Below, piece by piece: positions 48,760-59,472 of a DNA stretch of 64,000 nt. Origin of the DNA: Trogon surrucura (Eukaryota > Chordata > Aves > Trogoniformes > Trogonidae); assembly GCA_020746105.1 (NCBI GenBank), contig CM036617.1:19040037-19104036 (forward strand), given 5' to 3'. A model generated the notes under the pieces. It did not search any database, was not told the origin of the DNA, and saw only the letters and a program-made list of their open reading frames with translations. The position numbers and the translations under genes are program-made. Positions within the stretch are counted from its first letter, which is position 1; each line of letters opens with the position of its first letter.

Positions 48760-51494
48760 TATGTTTATTCAGCACAAAATGCCTATGATGTACCATGTCA
48801 ATGTACTTTCATTGTTAGCAGAGTATAAATTAGGTGAACATGTGTGTACACATACCCACAAATATGCGTGCGCGTACTTCTGGTGAACAATTCGTATGTC
48901 GAAAGGTGTTGCAGTCTGTTTCTTCTGACCCAGTAAAGTCCTGGTGGTGATTGAGGCAGACATTCGGAATGGAGAGGTGTCCTGCTATTAGGGATTAATA
49001 GCATATACTTGGTGGTATCTCTCTTGCACTGAAACTCAACTGGAACCGTTAACGCCTTCAGCTCCAGGTTGTAACTGCATTCCCCATGGTTGGGTTGTCT
49101 TCCTCTCTCTGCAAATGGAGGAGCGTGCTGTGCTTGGACAGGCTTGAGGAGAAACTTTCCATGACTTACTGCTCGCATTCGTCCTTACCTTGTGAGATTA
49201 CTTCAAGCAGTGGAACATAGTGACTTCTAAAAGTACTGTTCTCTCTTACAATGTCAGTGTTTTTTCCGCTGCATGTTTATGCAGTTTGTAATGCAGTTCT
49301 CATTTTTGATGTTGAGGTGTTACTGTAATGTGACTTCAAATTAAAGGAGGTGAGGATATGGAATTGTTTGCTCTAATTTGCTTAATGAAAGCTTCAACTG
49401 TAAAATTTGAATACCCAAAGCTCCTATTAGGTATTCACTTGGAATTCTCTGCTTCGGTTGGAGACATAAAAGATGGTAAGCTCCTAAAACAAACGACTGG
49501 GAGTCATGAGCAAAAAATTATTTCAAATCATGCCCAGCCCACTCAGTGCATCTAAATATACAGTTAACCTTGAACAATCTGCACTGGTGTATTTCATGGA
49601 GGTTTATGCTCCACACCAGTATGAAATGTTGATGCTTCTCCAGATGCGTGTGTGGCTTTCTGGGTGTGGAGTTGACAGTGCGTGGTGGCATCAGCCAAAT
49701 GGGGATCCAGGGTTGGCCAGTAATGGGATTCTGGGAGCTCAGTGGTTGGTTTTCAGTATTTTGCTTGAGGGTTTGTTGGGATCAAGTAAAGCAATTGCAG
49801 TATTAACAATTCAGAGAACTCTTTAAGGTCTTCTCTAATGCTGAAATCTGCCACAGCTTTTACAAGGAAGAAAAGGCAGATGACGCCACATCTCTGTTCC
49901 TTCTTGAAGGATGGGTACATCACTGGAGGGAAGGGAGAAATTGAATCTCTGGTTCTGGACAACAACACAAATTTTTAAATGTTATTAGCTATCTGATGCA
50001 GTTTGTAAAATAGCACAGTTTGAATTTAGTAGTTCTACAGATGAAATTTACTGTACTAAAAAGTGTATTTCTAGAATATAGCTAGAAGGCAAGAAGATTC
50101 TAGTATCAGATCAATGTTAAAACAATATTGAGTTTGTCAAGTCTTTATACCCTTATCTCTCTTCTTGAATATAACTTATTTCTCTTCTGCAAGGTCACAC
50201 TGAATCTTGTAAGCTAGCAGGATATTTGTCACTATAGAGTCCTTCAAAATTTTCTCCTTTATCTCAATTTTTCTTTTAACTCCTTCCTTATTTTTGGTTG
50301 AAGATCACAGATTTGCAGTGTTTTCTTTATGAACTGTTGAAATCTAAGAGCTTTGTCATCTTGGAATTTCTTTTTAGGAAAACAAGGTCTTGGCATGGAC
50401 TCTTAGGTTTCAGGATTCAGGTTCCTACAAATGCATATGGAAGCACCTTAATATTTTTATTACTATTGTTATTATTCTTTCTCTCAGTTCCATTTTAGGA
50501 CAGACCTAGGCCCCATGCCTAAGTTATTGTTTGGGAACCTGTATTTATCTAAAGATTAAAAATGTCTTCTGGTGTACAGCTTAATTTTTGTTATTTTAAT
50601 TTAATTTCTACCTCTTCCTGTGTAGACTTTAAATCACTTAGATTTAAAAATAAATTTTGTATTTTTCTCAATATTTTAGGGCATATCATTTGATTCTATG
50701 TTGCATGAAGGGGAGTTTTCTAAAGAGTTTATTATACACGCCCTCATCCCCGTGGTCTGTTTAATGGGTAGGATTTGCTAGTGGCTGCTCTGTATTAAAC
50801 TGCACCATACCTCTGATTGTCTGTGTTGCTTTTTTCTCTATCTTTTTCAAAGGGTTTGTATGTCTGGGGCAAGATGATTAGAGGAGATGTAGCTATCAGA
50901 ATGCAGAGTGTATCATGAATGTATAATATTTAGTTTTCTGTTTTATTCTTGATTTATTTGCCTTTTTGATTGCACTTAAGTGTTTATCTCATATTTGAAA
51001 AATTATGCACAGTGATTTTGAGCTCTTTAGGTGTGCAGTATAGCTAATGTAGAACTCATAAGTGTGTGACTAGTGCTGTCTAGCCATTTTTCTGCATTAT
51101 TTTGTGTTTTATGTAATTCATTTTATTATAAAGTTTCTCAGCATCATTGTGATCCTTCTCAGTAAGTCTGTCTACAGATTTTTCTAACCTAGTTACTCAC
51201 TTTTACTTCAGAATTTCTTGGGAATGTGTGAAGCAGCATAACTCCTGTCCGAAATCCTTGGACAAGCATACTAACACTTCCTACGCTAAAAAATGTGCTT
51301 TGCTCCTTTCTATAAATTAACACTTTATGAACGCAGTCTGCCCTCTTACCCTGTGGGATTGCATTCTCTATATTCTTTTCCTAGTCTAGGCTGTGGCTGC
51401 CTTAACTGTTCTTTTTTCCTCGGAAAATAACCTTAACGTAGTCTTTGTGCAAAAGTAATTAATTAGAATTCTGAAAATAGCTGAGACTGATATT
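48760..51494. other. Intron, no gene seen
   Basis: Unique sequence. Frames such as 48798-49178 (minus, 126 codons) and 49506-49826 lack any recognised domain or splice context. Confidence 0.55.
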
Positions 51495-51898
51495 TGAAGA
51501 AGGGTCCCTTTGGAGAGCCAGCCAAGTTAACGACCATCCCACCAATATGGCTACAAGTCGTCCTCCCTTTATTGCTCCGGACAGCTCAATATATACAGTT
51601 CAGCAGTGTCCCCACGCCTGCCCCTTAACAGAGTTGGTCAGTTACAGGTTTACACGCGCCAGCGTTTTATTGGGCAGTGCCATTCCACTATGCAGGCGGC
51701 TATCACCCCTCCTTCTCCCCCCCGGGGCCAGCACCTCCCGCCAAGCATCTCGCAAAGCTCTCACAAAACAGATAAAACCTCCTCCTCTCCGTGCCCCAAG
51801 GCAGCTCCAAGGACAGAGCCTTTATTTAGGCCTAAGCTGGGTTGTCCAGACCTTTTAAAGGGACACTGTGCCTCTGCTCCACAAGAATTTCCTCTACA
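51495..51898 (-). mobile_element. Solo LTR, 404 bp, alpharetrovirus/class II-like, antisense
   Basis: Read on the minus strand it starts TGTAGAGG and ends CCCTTCTTCA. A TATA box (TATATAT, about 51590-51597) is followed about 20 bp on by AATAAA (51567-51574) and a GT-rich stretch. The flanks are GATATT (51489-51494) and GATACT (51899-51904), a 6-bp duplication with one change, the length expected for class II/alpharetrovirus integration. The TGTAG start, the ...TTCA end and the close TATA-to-AATAAA spacing resemble known avian alpharetroviral LTRs. A second AATAAA (about 51665-51675) lies inside. No internal viral genes are adjacent. Confidence 0.75.
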
Positions 51899-52200
51899 GA
51901 TACTCCTGTCAGCAGAGAGATAACTGCGGGTAATGGGCAGCTGAGCCACGAGAGAGCCAGACGCAGACGCCGACTCACCTTTGCGACGTGGCTGCAGGAA
52001 CGGTGCTCGGCGGTGCCAGCAGCAGCCGCGCTGCCTGGGGCCTCTTGGAGGGACCTTGCGGAGCTGGACTGGAGGCGGTCAGTCCTAAACTGGAGGCGGT
52101 CAGTCCTAAACTGGAGGCGGTCAGTCCTAAAAGCAGCTGAGGGCCTGGCGATAGCCGTTGACTGGGCCAGGCAGATTCAGCTCCTTCAGTGCATTTGTGG
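51899..52200. other. Small CpG-rich island beside the LTR
   Basis: About 18 CpG fall within about 51925-52165, far above the surrounding intron. On the minus strand GTCGCAAAGGTGAGTCGG (about 51967-51986) is a good splice-donor context downstream of GC-rich sequence, and TCTCTCTGCTGACAG (about 51905-51925) looks like an acceptor. It could be a promoter or first exon of a minus-strand transcript, or part of an unrecognised GC-rich element. I recognise no coding sequence. Confidence 0.4.
52069..52131. repeat. Three exact copies of a 21-bp tandem repeat
   Basis: The unit CTGGAGGCGGTCAGTCCTAA plus A occurs at 52069-52089, 52090-52110 and 52111-52131 without a mismatch. Being a multiple of 3 it reads as NWRRSVL repeats in one + frame, but no gene supports that reading. 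Confidence 0.95.
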
Positions 52201-55200
52201 TTCCTTTGCTCTTGCTGCCTTTTACAATTTTCCTTTTTTTTTTGTTTTGTTTTGTTCTTTTGTGCTATGAATAAGCTGATGGAACTTAATTTTATGTCAC
52301 CTGTTTCTTCTTCCCTCTGTTTATATTTCCTTACCTTTCCTCAGACGAGTTTTGGCTTTTCCTTTTCTCTCTTCTGTTGTGCCTGGGGAGTCTCAGATTG
52401 CGCAGTGGCAGCTGCCGGTGTTATTTTGGGAGGTTCCTTCATAGGCTACTTATGCTATCAGTGGCTTGGGCCGCCTACAGGCCTTTTAGGCTGTGCTTAA
52501 GGGACGTGTAACCTCCTCTGCAGTCCTGCACTTAAACTTTCAGAAGCACCTTCGTGCTATCTTCAGTAGAGCTAGATGACTTGTAGCTAAATTGCACCAG
52601 TGTCTCAGGTGTGTCAAGTTGAGTAATTTTCCGTGTGGCACTCTGTCAAAAACTTGATTGAAGAGCAGTGGGGTTTCTTGTTTTGGGGGAGTTTTTTGTT
52701 TGTTAGTTGTTTTTGCATTTCTGTTCTTAAAACCATGTCTTTGATAACTGAAGAATGTTGGTTTAGCCTGGCATCTTTCGTCAACCCCCGCTGAATCTTG
52801 TCCTAATTTATAGTTTTATGTCTTCTGTTACTCTTTCCACCAAATGTTGTTCCAGATCCTTTCATCCTACTGGGTCACCTGGTGATAGTTGCTCCATTTT
52901 CCTTAGGCTCCATTTGTTACTACGCGGTATTGTTCTGAAAGCACATTCTCATAATCTGTAATCTGTTACTCTTCCTGCATAACAACTCCACTAACATTGT
53001 TTGTCTTTACGTGCTGTCCTAGGAATCAGTTTGACTTAGGTCAAATAGCTGACTTGGATGATTTTTTTTTTTTCTTACATGTCTCCTTGTAGAGTTCCCA
53101 GGAAGTTGTCTTCTAATGGTCATTTACTCTGGAAACTAATCTGACAGGTTTGGCTTTGCTTAAATATATAGTCTTAAGATGCTTGTTGGCAAACCATCTT
53201 TCCTAATGAGGCTGCTCAGTCCTCCAGCTGGACTCTAGTTGCAACCTGTCCCTTTGGGGCTTTAATTCTTCGTACTCAGAGTATCCCAGACCATAGGCGC
53301 TGGAGGTTGTGACACTGGTGCTCCGTATCTGGGACACGTAGGTCCAGAAGGACCATTTCCTTGGAGAGAAGGAAGTGCCATCTTCAGGGACCTCAGGCCA
53401 AATTTCACTCTAAGGGTTGTGTTTGCAGTTTCGCGAAAACTGCTATCCTGAAGTGCAAACACAGCTTTTTAATTCTGGAGTTACTTGGGTCTTACTTCTT
53501 CAGTGTGTTATAACAGGAATGTGCACTGCTTTGCAGCTTTCTCTAGTGTCTGGAGGAAAGAAAATAAGATTTCTTAACGTTCGTTTCCTATCAGATGTTA
53601 CTGACCGTTAATGGCCAAGGATGGCCATAAAAACCCCCTTAATCTGAGAAGGGTACATTCAGTAGAAAAGTTTATAATCATTTAGTTCTCACAATAAATA
53701 AGTAAATCTTTATTGCACGTAGCTGCCAAATAGCATAATATACTCCTTCCCAAACTCTGTAGGAATTGTGGGCTCTTTTTTTTTTTTTTTTGTTACATGT
53801 CTTTTTTGAAAAGTTGATTTGATGTCACTTCTGATTTCTGCCCTTAAATTTTACTTTGTTTTCCTGAAAATATGGAGTTTTTTTAGTAGTTTAGTAATGG
53901 CAAACTGTATTTTGTTACGAATTTTAAATAATCCTCTTTTAATAATCATCACCTTTTAAGTATGATAGTTACATTTAAATGGTCCAAAATTTGAAGCTGT
54001 TCTGAGACTATCCAAATAAAACCCCCTAAAAGTGATCGTTGTAGTTGCTATAAACAAGAGTTTTTGTCATTGACTGTACACACAGACAAATGTGCAAATC
54101 TGCTTTTAACAGATGAAGTTTTTTAACTTAAGGTGATACTTGACGTTAGGGTGACACTGCTATGTCGCCTTACAGTCAGCAAATTCCTGTCCCAAATTAT
54201 GTGCTTTTAACCCTTTTGTATGCTTCTGAAGAGCTCGTTTATTTACTGTTAGCCTAGTATTTCCTTTATAACCTTTCTTTATACAAAACTGGAAAGTTTT
54301 TCAGTAAAAATTACTCAACAGTTTAGTTTAGCACTAGTGCATTTTTGTTTTTAAGTAGTATTTTTTTTCTCTTCTTGCCATGTTTGCGGCCTGTGGAAGT
54401 TGATTTTGTCTCTGATGAGCTAATGCTGTGATTCAAAACACGTCTCTACTGCTCTGTGGTCTTTGTTCCCTTTCTGATTGGACCTTATTGTTAAATCTTT
54501 ATTTCCTTTTTGTTTTTCATCTCTCCTTTCACTTTGTATCTTTTCCCAGTTTCACTGGGATAAACTCTTATTTTTTTCTTAAAAAAAGCGCCACACATGA
54601 GAAGAAACTATAGCAGTTTAAGTAGTATATGTAGTAGTGGTAAACAAGCAAATGCATGAAATATTTGGGGTAAACTAATCTTTAGAGAACAAAAAGGAAT
54701 TTTGGAAGATATGTGTTTAGATTGATGCTTTCTGTTTGGTTATTTTTTTCAGATAGCTTTTATACTCAGAGCTTGCTATTTGTCTTCTGTGCTTTTTATT
54801 TACTGCCTTATGTAACTTCAGTTTGCTGAAATTTGCATTTCTGCCTTCATGAATACATTATTTTCCAGAAACATTTTGGGTTGATATAAGGCTTTATTGA
54901 AATTTCTATTTATTTAGGAAGTAATCTCTGGAGGCTCCAAAAGAAACAATATTCTGCTGTATTTAAGCTTTGGTATTTCTGAAGTATTTATTGCTTTAAG
55001 AGGAATTTATAGAGAGGGAGACTAGGTTATTAAATTTGCAATCAGAATAAAAATTGCTTTGTGGATATAATTTGAAAGAAATCTAAGGTATTAGAGTAAA
55101 TAGCCCCCCTATCACTACCTTCATTAAATGAGGCACAGGCAAAGACAGTAATAGATTTTTAAACATAAACCTTGCCTCAGAGTTTAACAGTTTGCATTTA

Positions 55201-57309
55201 AAGAAGAGACTGGTGTAAAAATTTAACTCATGCAGTTGCCTTTTCAACTGCTTGTTAAAACAACTGATCAAATGCTTTCTGTCACATTTATTGCTTGCTT
55301 TTATCTTGCCTTAGCCATGTATGTCACTAACGTAGGGTGGTATGGTAATGGCTCAGCAGGAAGGTGATGTCTGAGCTGGCCATAAAGGTTCTGCGTTTGA
55401 TGTTGTGTTTTCTTATAGTACAGTGTCCAGGACACAGCTAACGAGGGCTTGTAAACTGTACAAGGAGAAGGCTGGGACACAAAGGGGATGTGCAGCTTCG
55501 CAGTCATGCTCACCCAGGGGCACAGTAAGAGAGAATTTCCTTTGCAGACTGCGGCTACTGACAAATAGCACGGGAGAAGCTGTGAGCGAGGAGCACTTAC
55601 TGTAATCATAACACTGACAACGGGGAAGCAGGAGGATAAAAATAACCACCTCGTATTTCACTGTGTCTTCCATTACTGTAGCAGTGGAGATGTTTATATG
55701 TCTTATGAGCAATGGGAATCTTCTGTCTGTGGATACTTGGGGCTGAATCTAGTAGAATCTAGTGAAGCTTTTCAGCTCCAAAATGCGTCTAAGGTGCTGG
55801 TTTCTGAGGTTTGGTCTGTGGACCAACATTAATCCTTGAGGTTTATGGAATGAGGCACGTTGAACACTTCAGTAGCATTGGAGGAGTTGGAGAGGCAAGA
55901 TAATAAAGAGAATCTATCTTGAATTCTGTAGATGAACATTTCCTCTCCTACAATGTAAGGTAAAAATCTTGCGTTTGAAGGAAAGGGTACACTAAAAAAT
56001 CTATTCCCTTGATTAACTAAATAAGAAAAAAGACACATGATTTGTGGATGTTAATAATGGACGTTATAAATAATCCACACACAATCCTAACTAAATGCAA
56101 TTCATATTTTGTTTAGTACAGGTTATAACATTTCTAAGTAAACACTGGGACTTTGTTGCAGTAGGTACATAACATACCACATATAAGCTGTAGCAGAGTT
56201 TCCAGTTTAAGATGAGAAAACAGGTGGACACGAAAGACAGATGGGGCAACACAAGGTAGTGGAGACAATCCTGAGTGTTGTAATAAGCTGTATTTGCAGT
56301 GTACCATCTGCTCAGCTATGGAGCGAAATTTTGTAATACTGTTTTTTTTTTATTGCACTGCAGTATTTTCTCATTCTGCCTTAAGGATGTAGCCAATGTG
56401 TGTGCTCCCATCATTATATGCCTGAGCAGTGTTGGATGGAAACATTTATTATGGTGGCAGAGAGTTCCTCAGCTCTCAGCTGCGTTTAGCACCCAGATTT
56501 GTGGGTGCCTGGGACCTGGTTACTGGAATTACAGTTGGTAAGGAGATACTAGTGAATATTACAGTTGAATAATAATAAAAAAAATATTTTTTGTAGACTT
56601 GCACCAAAGTATTTTCTTCTATTGCTGCATTGCTATGTTGACTGGGTTTGACTGAAGTTTTTCGGGTTTTACCCTGAGTACTCAGCGAAGAGTAGTCGCT
56701 TTTCATAAAGTGTAAAAGTACTAGAGACATAAATGAGAGCACTTCTGTCATATGTGTGATGTTCCCAAGTTTTGCCTGAATTAGAGTATTCACATGATTT
56801 TTTTAAAACCTGTTTGTTGTTGGCATTGCTTACCCAAAATCATCCTTTGTGTGCTGATAGACTAACTCAGCTCAATTCACCTAAATAGTGTGTTTGATTT
56901 CTGCTGCTCCGCCCCCCCCCCCCCAATCCCTCACCCTGGAAAGTCAAATTAGTGGAACTGTCATATTACTGTTTCCTCTAAAACCTCTTTCCATTAGATG
57001 TGGAAAACTGCTGACCAGTTTGATAATAGGTTTAGGGTCAAGCTGACTGGCATGACAAATGCAGCTGGATATATAGCAGGCTGCTGAAAATACATTTTAA
57101 AGGGAGAGACGGGTGGAGAAACTACACTTAACTAACTGCTGACATGATTTAGGAAGACTGGTTAAGCTTGTTTCACATGGGGAAAACGTGAAGAGAGGTT
57201 GTAGGCCTTTCAACAGAAAACACTTTTTGACACAGCTGTTGTCTTGCGTAGTCATTTCCTTGGTGGTTTTGGCCCTTGTAATAGTAGGATGCACATATGA
57301 GAGGCTTTA
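52201..57309. other. Intron, no gene or clear element
   Basis: AT-rich unique sequence with a T-run near 53779-53791 and a C13 tract at 56912-56924. Frames such as 52189-52500 (103 codons) and 55301-55609 (minus) show no domain. Confidence 0.55.
56912..56924. repeat. C13 homopolymer
   Basis: Thirteen consecutive C after CTGCTCCG. Confidence 0.9.
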
Positions 57310-57314
57310 ACAGG

Positions 57315-58498
57315 TGTTGTGGTTTGACCCTGGCTGGCCACCAGGTACCCACACAGCCGCTCTCTCACTCCCCCTTCACTGCTAGACAGGGGGAGAAAAT
57401 ATTTCCAAGGGCTCAGAGTTCGAGATAAGGACAGGGAGATCACTCTCATTTACTGTCCCGGGCAAAACAGACTCAATTTTGGGGAAATTAGGTACATTTA
57501 TTAAGAGAACCAATCAGAGAGGAGTAGTGAGAAAGAGCAAACAGATCTTAACAAACAGAACACCTTCCCCCCATCCCTCCCTTCCTCCCTGGCTTAACAC
57601 CAATCCCGGTTTCTCCACCTCCTCCCCCTGAGCAGCTCAGGGGGACAGGGAATGGGGGTTACGGTCAGTTCATCCGACATTGGTTCCACCGCTTCTTCAC
57701 TCCGGGGGAGGACTCTTCACTCTTCCCCAGGGCCATTGTGGGGTCCCTCTCACGGGAGACAAGCTTCACGCTCTCTTCTCCAACGTGAGTCGTCCCACGA
57801 AGGGCAATTCATCACAAACTGCCCAACGTGAGACACCTCACGAGGGGCAGCCCACCCCTCGTGAGTCTGAGGCGCAGTCCTTCGGGGGAAACTGCTCCAG
57901 CGTGAGTCCCCCGCAGCGTCCCAAAAGTCCCACCAGCCAACCTGCTCCAGCGTGGGCATTCCTCTCTTCCACGGGCTGCAGGTTCCGGCAGCGACTTGCT
58001 CTGATGCGGGCTTCCCACGGGCTACAGCCCCCTTCAGGCATCCACCCACATGGCGTGGAGTCCTCTGCACGGTGGACATCTACGCGGTGATCCTCACAGT
58101 GGACATCTGCACCCCGCCCATGGACTGCAGGGGGACAACCCGCTTCACCATGGTCTTCACCACAGACCCGGGGGACTCTCTCTGCTCCGGCGCCTGGAGC
58201 TCATCCTCCCCCCCCTCCTTCTTCACTGACCTTGGTGTCTGTACAAATTCTCACTCCTCCATCTCTGTGCCAGCTGTTATGGCGCAGTTCTTTTTCCCGT
58301 TCTTAAATATGTTTTTCACAGAGGCGTTCCTCTGCTATCACCTTACTGATAGGCTCAGCCTTGGCCAGCGGCGGGTCCCTCTTTGGAGCCGGCTGGCATT
58401 GGCTCTGTCAAACCTGGGGAGCTTCTAGCAGCTTCTTACAGAAGCCACCCTGCAGCTCCCCCCCCGCAGCCAAAATCCGGCCAGGCCAAACCAATACA
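57315..58498 (-). mobile_element. Solo LTR, 1184 bp, antisense, GC-rich
   Basis: On the minus strand it starts TGTATTGGTTTGGCCTGGCC and ends GGTCAAACCACAACA. It is flanked by a perfect 5-bp duplication ACAGG (57310-57314 and 58499-58503), which fixes both ends. AATAAA (57497-57502, minus) lies about 185 bp before the 3' end. The central 57780-57960 part contains loosely repeated units built around CAACGTGAG/CAGCGTGAGTC, and the element is CpG-rich. Overlapping frames of up to 158 codons (57680-58090, 57952-58428) are composition effects. No gag, pol or env lies beside it. The duplication length fits ERVL-like integration; the family name is not known to me. The perfect duplication suggests it is younger than the other LTRs here. 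Confidence 0.92.
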
Positions 58499-58503
58499 AC
58501 AGG

Positions 58504-59008
58504 TCTTAATGAAAAGAAAATTCTATCATGTTTGGAACATTTTCAGGATTTTTGGCAGCATCCTGTCCTGGATGCTCTGGTGCTTGCAGGGCAGGGTCCA
58601 CATCATGTACAGAATTTGCAACATTAGATGCATAGATATATGTGATTGCTGCCAGCATATCTGTGTCATCTGCAGCCTTTATGTAGAAAATCACGATACG
58701 GTAGGTAATAAATACCGGCATTGGTTTCTTGAAGCTTAGTCAAACATCTGTCTTCCAAGCTTTTGTAAGTCAGAATGCCATCTGAATGATTTCTGCAGGA
58801 AGTTGAACCTGAAACAAAATTTCTCGACAAGAATCAAATGAAAGTACATTAATGAGGTGTATCTGGTTCTGAGGGCAAGCTTAATATAGCGTGGGGAGAG
58901 TCTGAAAGGTGATTCTGGAAAAAGCAAAAATAGCAAGGAATGAAGCTATTTGTGTGGAAAGACTGATGCTGCTAAGTTGTGCCATTTGAAATGTGCCATT
59001 TAGGGGCC
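58504..59008. other. Intron, no gene seen
   Basis: Short unique stretch between the LTR and the next CR1. Confidence 0.5.
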
Positions 59009-59472
59009 TCTGGCACAAGAGAGACGTGGATGTGCTGTAGTGAGTCCAGAGGAGGGCCACAGAGATGCTCAAGGGGCTGGAGCTCCTTCCTTCTGAGGAC
59101 AGGCTGAGGGAGTGGGGGCTGTTCAACCTGGAGAAGAGGGCTCCAGGGAGACCTTGTAGCAGCCTTCCAGTACTTAAAGGAAGCCTACAGGAAAGAAGGG
59201 AATGTAGTGATAGGAGAAGGAGTAATGATTTAGAATTGAGAATAGATTTAGATTAGAAATAAGCAAGAAATTCTTTTCTGTGAGGGTGGTGAGGCACTGG
59301 CACAGGTTGCCCAGGGAAGTTGTGGAAGGGCCTTCCCTGGAAGTGTTCAAGACCGGTCTGGATGGGGCTTTGAGCAACCTGGTCTAGTGGGAGGTGTCCC
59401 TGCCATGGCAGGGGGTTGGAACTAGATGGTCTTTAAGGTCCTTTCCAACCCAAACCCTTCTCTGATTCTATG
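59009..59472 (+). mobile_element. CR1 3' part, sense
   Basis: GCACAAGAGAGACGTGGATG, then CAGAGGAGGGCCACAGAGAT, match the CR1 'VQRRATK' region. Then come DRLREWGLFNLEK, a frameshift, GTGAGGCACTGGCACAGGTT ('VRHWNRLP' region), and the tail CTTCTCTGATTCTATG. It belongs to a different CR1 subfamily from the copies at 35555-44182, judging by its wording. Confidence 0.9.

Noticed and set aside
51842-52270. 142-codon + frame with NWRRSVL repeats
   Set aside because: It crosses the LTR boundary and owes its repeats to a 21-bp tandem whose unit is a multiple of 3; no start context, domain or splice support.
57680-58428. Overlapping frames of 136-158 codons on both strands
   Set aside because: They lie wholly within the GC-rich solo LTR, where stop codons are scarce by composition.
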